Source: Acidobacteriaceae bacterium (GTDB lineage Bacteria > Acidobacteriota > Terriglobia > Bryobacterales > Bryobacteraceae). From it: a DNA stretch of 54,124 bases. The stretch is taken from positions 1 through 54,124 of the forward strand of contig JADCJL010000162.1 in NCBI GenBank assembly GCA_020247055.1, written 5' to 3'. The notes under the pieces were generated by a model, which saw nothing but the letters and a program-made list of their open reading frames with translations, was not told where the DNA came from and did no database searches. Below, one piece after another: positions 16,908 to 25,816 of this stretch. Position 1 is the stretch's first letter. Each line of letters begins with the position of its first letter. The translations under genes and the position numbers were made by a program.

Positions 16908-18488
16908 ATGAACGAACATCACCCCTATCATCCGATCATTTATGTGCGCGGCTTCGCGGCGACGCAGGGCGAGATTGAGGAGACGGTGGCGGACCCTTAC
17001 ATGGGGTTCAATACCGGGTCAACGAAGTCGCGCGTGGCTTGGACCGGCGAGCGGCAGCGCTTCTACTTTGAATCCCCGCTGGTGCGGCTGATGAGCGACC
17101 ACGAGTACGAAGACGTTTTCGTGGAGGGGGAGGACCTGCTGGCGGTGCGGCCGACGGACAAGGCGGTACCGTACCGGAGTATTGTGATCTATCGTTACTA
17201 CGACGATGCATCGAAGGACTTCGGCGATGGGAAGACCCCGCCGATTGAACAGTTTGCGCGGGGGCTGGGGCAGTTGATTCTCCGGCTGCGGGAGCGCGTT
17301 TGCGCGAACGCGAAAAACGGGGTGACGCCGGCGGATTTCCGGGTGTATCTGGTGGCGCATTCGATGGGCGGGTTGGTTTGCCGGGCGTTTTTGCAGAATC
17401 CGGCGCTGGGCGAGGCGGAGGCGCGGGGGGCGGTGGATAAGGTGTTCACCTACGCGACGCCGCATAACGGGATTGATATGCGCATCGTGCGCAACGTGCC
17501 GGGCTGGGTCTCGTTTGGAGATATCAACAACTTCAACCGCGGGAGAATGGCTGGTTATCTGGGACTGCCGCCGAGCGATGATGTATCGGTAGTGAAGAAT
17601 TTTCCGCCGGAACGGATTTTTAATCTGGTGGGGACCAACCCGGGAGATTACAGTGTGGCGGGAGGCTTGTCGAGTTGGGCGGCCGGGCCGGCAAGCGACG
17701 GGTTGGTGCGGATTGAGAACGCGACAACGCACGGGCCGGGTCCGGACGGCACGGATGTGACTTCGCCCCGGGCTTTCGTCTTCCGGAGCCATTCCGGACA
17801 TTACGGGATTGTGAACTCGGAGGAGGGATACCAGAACCTGACGCGGTTTTTGTTCGGAGCTTTGCGTGTGGATGGCATCCTGGACGTTGACGACATCTCG
17901 CTGCCGGCGGAGGTGCAGAAGGCCCACCAGGAGGGCAGCACGGTGCAGGCTTCCTATCAATTCGAAATTGCGGCCAGCGTGCGCGGCTGCCAGTGGCAGA
18001 TGACGCGGCGGGAAGTGCGGGAGAACTCGGCCGTCTTCCGGACCTACAATGAACTGTTTCCGGGTACACCGCGCACGCCGCGCCCGCCGGACCGGACGAA
18101 GAGTCCGCACCTGTTTTCGTTGTTTCTCGATCCGAACAAGAGCGTGAAGGGTTCGCGGTCGGTGAGCTTTGCTTTTGACCTGAAGGTGCTGGTGCCGGAC
18201 TACGTGGTGGACGGGCTACTGTTTTTGAAGCGGCACTACGAAGGCGGTTTCATCTACCGGGAGCTGATTCTGGTGGAGGCGTTTCCGGACAAGACCGCTC
18301 CGTCCGGTTGGCGCATCCGGTACGGCTATCAGGACATGAATCCGGGCAAGCCGGGGGTGGAGGCGCAGACGCGGGAGCTGGTGGCGGGAGACCCGGGCAA
18401 GGGCATCGCCTTCGACATTCCGATTGAGCAGAAGACACGGCCCGGCCTGCGCGGGCGGCTGCGTCTCGAGGCCCGGCCGTGGACGTAG
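16908..18488 (+). CDS. Lipase-like alpha/beta hydrolase
   Basis: The 526-residue protein opens with HPIIYVRGFAA, a beta-strand and oxyanion-hole region typical of lipases, and has the nucleophile elbow HSMGG (VYLVAHSMGGLVCRAF) near residue 150. A later SHSGHYGIVNSEE segment probably gives the catalytic His. No signal peptide is seen, so it may be cytoplasmic. The last 170 residues form a separate beta-rich region of unknown role. GAGGAG lies eight bases before the ATG at 16908. It follows pcm by 16 bases and may be the third gene of that operon. The substrate is unknown. Confidence 0.8.
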   Translation: MNEHHPYHPIIYVRGFAATQGEIEETVADPYMGFNTGSTKSRVAWTGERQRFYFESPLVRLMSDHEYEDVFVEGEDLLAVRPTDKAVPYRSIVIYRYYDDASKDFGDGKTPPIEQFARGLGQLILRLRERVCANAKNGVTPADFRVYLVAHSMGGLVCRAFLQNPALGEAEARGAVDKVFTYATPHNGIDMRIVRNVPGWVSFGDINNFNRGRMAGYLGLPPSDDVSVVKNFPPERIFNLVGTNPGDYSVAGGLSSWAAGPASDGLVRIENATTHGPGPDGTDVTSPRAFVFRSHSGHYGIVNSEEGYQNLTRFLFGALRVDGILDVDDISLPAEVQKAHQEGSTVQASYQFEIAASVRGCQWQMTRREVRENSAVFRTYNELFPGTPRTPRPPDRTKSPHLFSLFLDPNKSVKGSRSVSFAFDLKVLVPDYVVDGLLFLKRHYEGGFIYRELILVEAFPDKTAPSGWRIRYGYQDMNPGKPGVEAQTRELVAGDPGKGIAFDIPIEQKTRPGLRGRLRLEARPWT

Positions 18489-18498
18489 GCGGCGTCCG

Positions 18499-19734
18499 TT
18501 ACTCGTAGCGCAACGCTTCGGCCGGGAGCACTTTGGTGGCTTGGCGGGCGGGATAGAGCGTGGCGAGGAAGCTGACGAGCAGGGCGCCGCCCGAAACCCA
18601 GAGGGCGTCGACGGGGCGCGGCTCGAAGGGCACGTAGCTGAGGGCGTAAACTTCGGCGTCGAGCGCAATCCAGCGGTAGTGTTCGGCCAGGTAGCTTAGG
18701 CCATAGCCCAGCACGAGGCCGATGGCGGAGCCGGCGGCGCCGATCATGAGGCCCTGCAGAATGAAGATGCGACGGATCTGGTCCCAGCGGGCGCCCATCG
18801 AGACCAGCACGGCGATGTCCCGGTTCTTCTCCATCACCATCATGATGAGGCTGATGAGAATGTTCAGCGCCGCGATGAGCTGGATGAGCGAGATGGTAAT
18901 GACGGTGACGACGCGGTCCATTTTGAGCGCCGAGAGGATCTGCTTATTCTGCTCCTGCCAGTGGGTACCGCCGACTTTGTTGCCGCCGATTTGCTCCGCC
19001 TGGGCGGCGACAGCGGGTGCGAGCGCAACCGGATCGACCTTCATCTCGATGGCGTTGACGGCGCCGGGCTGGCCGAGCACCATCTGCACGTCGCGCAGCC
19101 GGGCAAAGCCCCACGTGTTGTCGAGATCGTAGAAGCCGCTTTCAAAGATGCCAACGACGCGGAATTTGTGATAGCTGGGCCGGGGGCCGAGGGGGGTGAG
19201 GTCGCCGTTCGGGCTAATGACGGTGACGATGGAATCGAGCAGCATGCCGGAGCGGCCGGCCAGACGGGAGCCGAGCAGAATGCCGGGGTAGCCGGTATCT
19301 TCGGCAAGGCGCTGGAGGCTGCCTTCGCGGAGGTATTTGGCGATTTCCCCCCATTCGGCGGCGCTGGCCGGAGCAAGGCCTTTGAGGACGCCGCCCTGGC
19401 CCTGCAGCGGACCGCTATAGAGCACTTGGCCGTAGAGGACGGGCGAGACGCTTTTGACGTGGGGGATGGATTGCAGCTGCCGCGCGAGGGCCGGCCACTG
19501 TTCAAAGCCGATGCCCGGCTCCTTTTCAAGCAGGGCGGCATGGGCGGTGGCGCCGAGCAGGGTGCGTTCGAGCGTGTTGCGGAAGCCATTGGTGATGGCG
19601 AGGGCGATAATCAGCGCCATCACTCCGGCCGCCACGCCCAGGATGGAGATGGCGGTGATGACCGAGATGACGGCGTGCTTGCGCTTGGCGGTGAGGTAGC
19701 GGCGGGCGACGAAGCGTTCGAAGGCGAAGTTCAT
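18499..19734 (-). CDS. LolC/LolE-type lipoprotein-releasing ABC permease
   Basis: The 411-residue protein has the LolC/E architecture. A transmembrane helix follows the cytoplasmic start ([28 protein letters not shown]), a large periplasmic domain spans about residues 50-260, and three C-terminal FtsX-type helices include the coupling region [29 protein letters not shown]. Such permeases, with the LolD ATPase, extract lipoproteins from the inner membrane and pass them to LolA. No LolD is in the window. Its ATG overlaps the stop of lysS (ATGA), an arrangement of lysS with lolC-like genes that recurs in other bacteria. It is the last gene of a four-gene leftward operon. Confidence 0.9.
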   Translation of the reverse strand: MNFAFERFVARRYLTAKRKHAVISVITAISILGVAAGVMALIIALAITNGFRNTLERTLLGATAHAALLEKEPGIGFEQWPALARQLQSIPHVKSVSPVLYGQVLYSGPLQGQGGVLKGLAPASAAEWGEIAKYLREGSLQRLAEDTGYPGILLGSRLAGRSGMLLDSIVTVISPNGDLTPLGPRPSYHKFRVVGIFESGFYDLDNTWGFARLRDVQMVLGQPGAVNAIEMKVDPVALAPAVAAQAEQIGGNKVGGTHWQEQNKQILSALKMDRVVTVITISLIQLIAALNILISLIMMVMEKNRDIAVLVSMGARWDQIRRIFILQGLMIGAAGSAIGLVLGYGLSYLAEHYRWIALDAEVYALSYVPFEPRPVDALWVSGGALLVSFLATLYPARQATKVLPAEALRYE

Positions 19735-21233
19735 TCCGCGTCGCGCAGGAGTTGGGCGATGCCGATCTCGCCTTCCGGGCGGAGGAGCGGGAACAGAATG
19801 ACATCGCGGATCGAGCGGGAATCGGTAAGGATCATGGTCAGCCGGTCGATGCCAATGCCTTCCCCGCCCGTGGGCGGCATGCCGTAGCAGAGGGCGCGGA
19901 CGTAGTCTTCGTCCATTTGGTGGGCTTCATCGTCGCCGCGGGCGGCCATGGCGAGTTGGAGTTCGAAGCGCTTGCGCTGTTCGTTGGGGTCGTTCAGCTC
20001 GGTGTAGGCGTTACCGATCTCCATGCCGGCGCAGAAGATTTCAAAACGCTCGACGAAGTTGGGTTCGTCGGGCTTGTTCTTCGACAGCGGCGAGACCTCG
20101 ACCGGGTAGTCGTAGATCATGGTGGGTTCAAACAGGTGCTCTTCGCAGACCCGCTCGAACAGGTCGAGGAGCATTTCGCCCGAGGTGGATTTTGAGGAAT
20201 GGCGGACGAGCCAGGCGGGGTCGGTGAGGTCGGCGAGGGAGGGTTTGTCGTCGCCGCGCCAATACTCGATGACGGCTTCGCGCATCGAGAAACGGCGGAT
20301 GGCGCCGAAGTCGAGTTCGCGGCCCTGGTAGGTAATCTTGGTGCCGCCGGTGACGTCGATGGCCACCTGCCGGAGGAGCTCTTCGGTGAGGTCCATCAGG
20401 CCGCGGTAGTCGGTGTAGGCCTGGTAGAACTCCAGCATGGTGAACTCGGGGTTGTGCTTGATGGAGATCCCCTCGTTGCGAAAGTTGCGGTTGATCTCGT
20501 AGACGCGGTCCATGCCGCCGACGATGAGGCGCTTGAGGTAGAGCTCCGGGGCGATGCGGAGGTAGAGATCGAGGTCGAGCGTATTGTGGTGCGTGACAAA
20601 GGGCCGGGCCGCGGCGCCGCCGTACAGCGGCTGGAGCATGGGCGTTTCGACTTCGACAAAGCCGTGGGCGTCGAGTTGGCGGCGGAGCGACTGCGTGACT
20701 TTGGCGCGGGCGACGAAGGTGGCGCGGACGTCGGTGTTGGCGATCAGGTCGAGGTAGCGCTGGCGGGTGCGGGTTTCCACGTCTTCGAGGCCGTGGTACT
20801 TCTCGGGCATCGGGAGCAGGGTTTTCGACAGGAAGGTCAGGGCGGTGGCGTGGATGGAGAACTCGCCCGTGCGGGTGTGGAACAGGGTGCCGTCGACGCC
20901 CAGGATGTCGCCGATGTCGAGCAGCTGGTACAGTTTGAAGTCGTTTTCCGACAGGAAGTCGATCTTGATGTAAACCTGGATTTTGCGCCCGCCCTGTTCG
21001 AGGTGGAGAAAGCCGGCCTTGCCTTTGCCGCGGAGGGAGTTAATGCGGCCGCAGACGCGGACGGCGACGGGTTCGGCTTCGAGCTCGGCGGCGGATTTGG
21101 CGCCGTGGGCGTCCCAGAGCGCGGGTACCGAGTGGGAGGCATCGAAGCGGGAGCCGTAGGGCCGGTGGCCGAGGGTGCTGATCTCGTGGGTGCGTTGGAG
21201 CCGCTGCTTGAGCAGCTCATGTTCGAGCGACAA
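19731..21233 (-). CDS. lysS: Lysyl-tRNA synthetase, class II
   Basis: This 500-residue protein charges tRNA-Lys in the cytoplasm. The N-terminal OB-fold anticodon-binding domain ([20 protein letters not shown]) is followed by the class II catalytic core: motif 1 near [10 protein letters not shown], motif 2 in [20 protein letters not shown], and motif 3 in [16 protein letters not shown]. Length is standard. The start is a TTG at 21233 with AGGAG eight bases upstream; no ATG fits. It is 48 bases downstream of the methyltransferase gene and overlaps the LolC/E-type gene by four bases. Confidence 0.97.
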   Translation of the reverse strand: MSLEHELLKQRLQRTHEISTLGHRPYGSRFDASHSVPALWDAHGAKSAAELEAEPVAVRVCGRINSLRGKGKAGFLHLEQGGRKIQVYIKIDFLSENDFKLYQLLDIGDILGVDGTLFHTRTGEFSIHATALTFLSKTLLPMPEKYHGLEDVETRTRQRYLDLIANTDVRATFVARAKVTQSLRRQLDAHGFVEVETPMLQPLYGGAAARPFVTHHNTLDLDLYLRIAPELYLKRLIVGGMDRVYEINRNFRNEGISIKHNPEFTMLEFYQAYTDYRGLMDLTEELLRQVAIDVTGGTKITYQGRELDFGAIRRFSMREAVIEYWRGDDKPSLADLTDPAWLVRHSSKSTSGEMLLDLFERVCEEHLFEPTMIYDYPVEVSPLSKNKPDEPNFVERFEIFCAGMEIGNAYTELNDPNEQRKRFELQLAMAARGDDEAHQMDEDYVRALCYGMPPTGGEGIGIDRLTMILTDSRSIRDVILFPLLRPEGEIGIAQLLRDAE

Positions 21234-21281
21234 TATCGAACTCCTTCGAAAACTCCCATTATAGCGGGGAGCCGGGCGCGG

Positions 21282-21974
21282 CTACCGCCAGATGAGTACT
21301 TCCCGCATCTGGTCGCGAGCGAGGAAGAACTTGCGGGGCCCGAAGTTGCGGAAGATGCCTTCGATGGTTTGGTTGCTGAAGTACTGGGCGGGTCGGCGCC
21401 GGTCGCGTTCGGCCAGATAGAGTTGGTTGCGGGCCTGAATCTGGTAGGAGAAGACGGGGATCTCTTCGGCGCGGTCATCGGCGTGAAAGATGGCGAACAG
21501 CGGGGCGCCGGGCCGGGTGATGGCGCGGATCTGTTCGAGGACGGGGCCGAGCAGCTCCGGACGAAGGTATTGCAGGCAATCCCACAGCAGCACGGCGTCG
21601 AACTCGCCTTCTTTATGGTCGAGCGTGTGCTCGGTGAAAATTTGGACGCGGTCCTCTTCCAACTGCCGGTCAAGATAGTCCGGGCCGTCGCCGAAGGCGA
21701 GTTCGAGGGCGCGGTAGAAGGGGTCGGGCCGGGGAATCTGCTGCTGTTCGAACAGGAACTCGATCGTGGCGGGGGCGCCGCACAGGTCGAGAATCTTGAG
21801 GCGGTCCTGCCGGTCGAGGGCTTGAAAAAACTGTTCGAGACCGTTGGAGGTTCTCGTCAGTTCCCGGGGCGCAACCGGCTGGTCGGCCGGGGGAGAGTAG
21901 GCGGCCAGTCGCGACGCCTCCTCTCCAGGTTGCAACAGTTCGGGTTGGAACAGATTACGCAGCTTTTCGAGCAC
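21282..21974 (-). CDS. Class I SAM-dependent methyltransferase-like protein
   Basis: The 230-residue protein has a Rossmann methyltransferase layout: KILDLCGAPATIEFL in place of the usual glycine-rich motif I, DAVLLWDCLQYLRPELLGPVLEQI as the motif IV region, and PGAPLFAIFHADD after it. Motif I has one Gly where active enzymes usually have GxGxG, so SAM binding may be altered. The start is a GTG at 21974 with a weak AAGG site. It lies nine bases after the bactofilin gene and upstream of lysS in the same operon. The pairing of bactofilin with this protein is suggestive, but its substrate is unknown. Confidence 0.75.
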   Translation of the reverse strand: MLEKLRNLFQPELLQPGEEASRLAAYSPPADQPVAPRELTRTSNGLEQFFQALDRQDRLKILDLCGAPATIEFLFEQQQIPRPDPFYRALELAFGDGPDYLDRQLEEDRVQIFTEHTLDHKEGEFDAVLLWDCLQYLRPELLGPVLEQIRAITRPGAPLFAIFHADDRAEEIPVFSYQIQARNQLYLAERDRRRPAQYFSNQTIEGIFRNFGPRKFFLARDQMREVLIWR

Positions 21975-21983
21975 GACCTTGAG

Positions 21984-22523
21984 TTACTTCTTCGGTTCAG
22001 CGGGGGTGTTGATTCGCGGCGCCGGAGCGGCGGCGGGCTCCTTCACTTCGGCGGCCGGGGCGGGTTTGGGTTCGGGGCGCAGGCTGGCCACGGAGCCGTT
22101 AATCGTGCCTTCCTCTTCACAGACGAACTTGACGGTGCGCACATCCCCCTGCAGCCTGGCGCCGTTGCGGATTTCTACCTTTTCGCTGCCTTCGACGTTG
22201 CCGTTGACCTGGCCCTGAATGATGATGTGCCGGGCTTTCATGGTGGCGGCCACCCGGCCGTTCGGGCCGATGGTGATGCGGTGCTCCTGGGCTTCGACCG
22301 TTCCTTCGATTTGCCCGTCTACGATGAGGTCTTCCCGGGCGACAATCTGACCCTTGATGTAGACCGCCTTGCCGATGGTGGCGACGCCACGGGGCGTTTC
22401 CTGTTCATAGGAGCGAACTGCGGGGACAGTCGAGATAGGGATACCCTCCTTCACTGGTTCGGGAACCGGCGCGGAGGTTCCTTTTATCGGCTGCTCTTCT
22501 TCACGATCGCGACGTTTCCACAT
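21984..22523 (-). CDS. Bactofilin family cytoskeletal protein
   Basis: The 179-residue protein has a central bactofilin (DUF583) beta-helix at about residues 45-140, made of short repeats such as GKAVYIKGQIVAREDLIVDGQIEGTV, split here by turns at IGPNGRV and IIIQGQVNGNV. A charged N-terminus and a Pro/Ala-rich C-terminus flank it. Bactofilins polymerise without nucleotide into membrane-associated filaments that act in cell shape, stalks or polar positioning. The ATG at 22523 has AGGA eight bases before it. It is the first gene of the operon that runs through the methyltransferase and lysS to the LolC/E-type permease. Confidence 0.9.
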   Translation of the reverse strand: MWKRRDREEEQPIKGTSAPVPEPVKEGIPISTVPAVRSYEQETPRGVATIGKAVYIKGQIVAREDLIVDGQIEGTVEAQEHRITIGPNGRVAATMKARHIIIQGQVNGNVEGSEKVEIRNGARLQGDVRTVKFVCEEEGTINGSVASLRPEPKPAPAAEVKEPAAAPAPRINTPAEPKK

Positions 22524-22535
22524 AATGATTCCTAG

Positions 22536-22550
22536 TACCGTTGAGCGGTA
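22536..22550. promoter_or_regulatory. Small palindrome upstream of the bactofilin operon
   Basis: TACCG-TTGAG-CGGTA forms a 5-bp inverted repeat 13-27 bases before the bactofilin start. Its position fits an operator or a leader hairpin; nothing more can be said. Confidence 0.25.
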
Positions 22551-22600
22551 AACTAATCCCTCATCCTAAACCGGATTTGGCCGGAAGGCAATGAAATCTC

Positions 22601-24466
22601 TCACATCGTTCCGGGCAGAATCCGCAGGGTGAGCCGGGAGCCGGTTGCGCCGCCGCGGTAGACGCGCTGGGTGGCCCTGGTGAAGTCGGAGGCGAGGGCG
22701 CGGGGGATCTCCATGAACTTCTGCGGGTTGCGGTCGGTCAGCGGGAACCAGGAGCTTTGCACGTGGACGAGCAGGCGGTGGCCTTTGCGGAAGGTGTGAT
22801 AGACGTCGGGCATCGAGAACTCGATGCGGTCGGGCTGGTTGGGCACGAAGGGAACCGGAGTTTCAAAGGACTTGCGGAACTTGCCGCGGAAGGGTTCGCC
22901 GCGGACGAGCTGCTGGTAGCCGCCCATTTTCGTGGGATTCTTTTCGATGAGCGTCGGGTAGTCGCCCGGATAGACATCGATGAGTTTGACCACGAAGTCG
23001 GAGTCGGTACCCGACGTGGAGACCAGGAGGGAGACGTCGATGGGGCCGGCGATGGTGAGGTCTTCCGGGAGGGGGTCCGTTTCAAAGGTGAGCACGTCGG
23101 GGCGCTGAGAAGCAAAGCGCTGGTCTTCGGTCATGTAATCGCGGGCCATGCCGAGGGCGGTGTAGCCGAGGTAGGGGACGGGCTTATTGGGATCGGAGAG
23201 GTACTCCTCGCTCCCGGTGGCGGCGTCGGGCTGCCAGGCGAGGCGGCCGCCGGCAGCGAGATAGATCGGTTTGGGTTGGGCTTCGGCCGGGGGCCAGGCG
23301 TCGAACTGGCGCCATTCGTTGCGGCCGGTGGCGAAGACCCAGGCGCGAGGCGTTTTGCCCTCGCCTTTGCCTTTCAGGTGCTTTTCAAAGAAGGGAAACT
23401 CAATGAACTCGCGGTAGAAGGCGGCGGTTTTCGACCCGAAGTGGAGATTGCCGACCGTGTCGCCATCGCCGCGTGACCAACTGCCATGGGTCCAGGGGCC
23501 CATGACGAGGAGGTTGGTTGCGGGTGGGGCGTTTTTTTCCATGAAGGCGTGAGTGCGCAGGGGGCCCTGGGCGTCTTCGGCGTCGAACCAGCCGCCGACG
23601 GTCATGACAGCGGGCTTGATCGAACGGAGGTGGCGCCAGATGCCGCGGGCTTTCCAGTAGGCGTTGAGCGTCGTATTCTCCGTGTTCTCTTTCCAGTAGG
23701 GATGAGCGTTTTGAAAGTATTTTTCGGCCGCATTACCGAGTCCGCCCATGCGCAGGTAGAAGTCGTAGCCATCGGGGGTTTTGAACTGGAACGGGACGGT
23801 GGGGGCGGGAGGTGCGGGGTCGCCCTTGCGTTCGACGAAGGACTGGTAGAAGCCGAAGTTGGCGGCGAGCATGAAGGCGCCGTTGTGGTAGGAGTCGTCG
23901 CCGAGGTAGTAATCGGTGACGGGGGCCTGGGGCGAGGCGGCGGCGAGCGCCGGGTGGGCGTCAATCATGCCGGCCGAGACGTAGAAGCCCGGATAGGAGA
24001 TGCCCCACATGCCGACCTTCCCGTTGTTGTTGCGCACGTTTTTGATCAGCCAGTCGATGGTGTCGTAAGTGTCGGAGGATTCGTCGGTGTCGCGCGGTCC
24101 CTTGGCGGGGTTGTGCGCGCGGACTTCGGCCCAGGTGCCCTGGGATAGATAGCGGCCGCGGACGTCCTGGTAGGCGACGATGTAGCCGGCCTTTTGAAAG
24201 TGCTCGGAGGGGCCGAGTGAGGCCCGGTAGTGGTCGACGCCGTAGGGGCCGACCGAGTAGGGAGTCCGTTGGAGGAGGATGGGGTAGGGGCCCTTGGCGG
24301 CGTCCTTAGGCACGTAGACGGCCGTGAAGAGCTTGATGCCGTCGCGCATGGGGATTTCGAATTCGTACTTGGTATACTTCTCGCGGACGGCGGCGGCGCC
24401 GGTGGGCGCGGAGGGCTGCGCGGGCAGGGCCAGCGCGGCGAGGAGAAGAGCGAAAATCGGGCGCAT
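22601..24466 (-). CDS. Secreted CocE/NonD-type serine hydrolase (X-Pro dipeptidyl-peptidase S15 family)
   Basis: The 621-residue protein has a signal peptide (MRPIFALLLAALALPAQ), then the S15 alpha/beta-hydrolase domain: EIPMRDGIKLFTAVYVPKD, YQDVRGRYLSQGTW, and the nucleophile elbow GISYPG. The acid and His regions lie around VGGWFDAEDAQGPLRTH and MGPWTHGSW. A C-terminal jelly-roll (PPD_C) region follows, with LTFETDPLPEDLTIAGPIDVSLLVS. The closest functional relatives are alpha-amino-acid ester hydrolases, cocaine esterase and glutaryl-7-ACA acylases. The natural substrate is unknown, but an exported peptidase or esterase acting on acyl-amino compounds is likely. Its start is one base from a possible start of the divergent aminotransferase gene. 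Confidence 0.93.
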   Translation of the reverse strand: MRPIFALLLAALALPAQPSAPTGAAAVREKYTKYEFEIPMRDGIKLFTAVYVPKDAAKGPYPILLQRTPYSVGPYGVDHYRASLGPSEHFQKAGYIVAYQDVRGRYLSQGTWAEVRAHNPAKGPRDTDESSDTYDTIDWLIKNVRNNNGKVGMWGISYPGFYVSAGMIDAHPALAAASPQAPVTDYYLGDDSYHNGAFMLAANFGFYQSFVERKGDPAPPAPTVPFQFKTPDGYDFYLRMGGLGNAAEKYFQNAHPYWKENTENTTLNAYWKARGIWRHLRSIKPAVMTVGGWFDAEDAQGPLRTHAFMEKNAPPATNLLVMGPWTHGSWSRGDGDTVGNLHFGSKTAAFYREFIEFPFFEKHLKGKGEGKTPRAWVFATGRNEWRQFDAWPPAEAQPKPIYLAAGGRLAWQPDAATGSEEYLSDPNKPVPYLGYTALGMARDYMTEDQRFASQRPDVLTFETDPLPEDLTIAGPIDVSLLVSTSGTDSDFVVKLIDVYPGDYPTLIEKNPTKMGGYQQLVRGEPFRGKFRKSFETPVPFVPNQPDRIEFSMPDVYHTFRKGHRLLVHVQSSWFPLTDRNPQKFMEIPRALASDFTRATQRVYRGGATGSRLTLRILPGTM

Positions 24467-24482
24467 GATTTATCGTAGAGGA

Positions 24483-25778
24483 ATGCAACGCCGAGACCTG
24501 TTCAAAAATGTGACGCAGGCAGGCGCCCTTGTAGCCGCTGCTTTCGAGAATGACGCTCTTCTGCGCGCGCAGACCGCAACGCAGACTACCTTTGGCCGGC
24601 CCGCCGACTCCGTAGCGATGGACGAAGATTTCTGGCTGAACATCCGCCACGCTTTCACGGTGGACCGGAATCTCATCAACCTCAACAACGGCGGCGTATC
24701 CCCGTCGCCGAAGATCGTCATGGAGACCGAGAAGCGGTATCTGGAGATCTCGAACATGGGCCCCTCGCACTTCATGTGGGGCGTGCTGGGGCCGGAGATT
24801 GAAACCGTGCGCCGGCGCCTGGCCAAAGCGTTCGGATGCGATACCGAAGAGATGGCGATTACGCGCAACGCCTCCGAGGCGCTTGAGATTGTGCAGATGG
24901 GCATGGATCTCAAGGCCGGCGACGAGGTGTTGACGACCAATCAGGACTACCCGCGGATGATCACCGCCTGGGAACAGCGGGTGCGGCGCGAGGGAATCGT
25001 CCTCAAGCAGATCCCCTTTCCGGTGCCGCCGCCGTCGCTCGACGATCTGGCTGAGCGCATTGAGAAGGCCATCACGGCGAAGACGAAGGTGATTCACATT
25101 TGCCACATCACCAACCGCTCCGGGCAGATCTTTCCCGTGCGGAAGATCTGTCAGATGGCGCGGGCGCGCGGCATCGAGACGGTGGTCGATGGCGCGCACG
25201 CCTTCGCGCAGTTTCCGTTCACTCGCGACGAACTCGATTGCGACTACTACGGCACGAGTCTGCACAAGTGGGTCCTGGCGCCGGTGGGAACAGGCTTCCT
25301 GTACGTGCGCAAGGAGAAGATCGGCAAGATCTGGCCGCTGATGGCGGCCGGCAAGCACCTCGACAACAACATTCGGAAGTTTGAAGAGATCGGGACGCAC
25401 CCGGCTTCGCAGCGCAACGCAATTACCGAGGCACTGACGTTTCACGAGTCGATTGGCGTGGCGCGGAAGGCGGCGCGGTTCCGGTATCTGCGGAAGCGCT
25501 GGTCGGCGCGCCTGCGGGATCTGCCGGGCGTGAAACTGCTGACGAGCGACGATCCCGAAATGAGTTGTGCGATCGGCCTTATTTCCGTCGATGGCTTCCG
25601 GGCGGGGGAGTTAGCCAAGCATCTGCTCGACAGACACCGGATTCTGGTCGTGCCGGTCGGGGCGGTCGGCGAATACGAAGGGCTGCGGGTAACGCCGAAC
25701 GTGTATACGACGCTCGAGGAGATCGATACGTTTGCCGAGGTAATGGAGAAGATCATCAGGCAAGGCAAGATCGCCTAG
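24483..25778 (+). CDS. Exported PLP-dependent class V aminotransferase
   Basis: The 431-residue protein has a Tat-like N-terminus (MQRRDLFKNVTQAG) and a class V aminotransferase fold. LINLNNGGVSPSP begins the domain, the PLP phosphate region is ITRNASEALEIV, VDGAHAFAQ supplies the Asp that contacts the cofactor ring, and the Schiff-base Lys lies in GTSLHKWVLAP. The family includes cysteine desulfurases and isopenicillin-N epimerases, and Tat-exported epimerase-like members are common in Acidobacteriota. The exact reaction is not known. The start may be 24483 or the in-frame ATG at 24468 (MIYRRGMQRR). Both lie within 20 bases of the divergent hydrolase start, so the two promoters must overlap the opposing coding sequence. 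Confidence 0.9.
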   Translation: MQRRDLFKNVTQAGALVAAAFENDALLRAQTATQTTFGRPADSVAMDEDFWLNIRHAFTVDRNLINLNNGGVSPSPKIVMETEKRYLEISNMGPSHFMWGVLGPEIETVRRRLAKAFGCDTEEMAITRNASEALEIVQMGMDLKAGDEVLTTNQDYPRMITAWEQRVRREGIVLKQIPFPVPPPSLDDLAERIEKAITAKTKVIHICHITNRSGQIFPVRKICQMARARGIETVVDGAHAFAQFPFTRDELDCDYYGTSLHKWVLAPVGTGFLYVRKEKIGKIWPLMAAGKHLDNNIRKFEEIGTHPASQRNAITEALTFHESIGVARKAARFRYLRKRWSARLRDLPGVKLLTSDDPEMSCAIGLISVDGFRAGELAKHLLDRHRILVVPVGAVGEYEGLRVTPNVYTTLEEIDTFAEVMEKIIRQGKIA

Positions 25779-25816
25779 CGGCGGGTCTTCCTGAGGGGAC
25801 TTCAGGCCGGGACTTC

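Noticed and set aside
20199-22535. A 778-codon open frame on the + strand across lysS, the methyltransferase and bactofilin genes
   Set aside because: It is antisense to three well-supported genes and has the Gly/Val/Glu-rich composition typical of the reverse frame of high-GC coding DNA.
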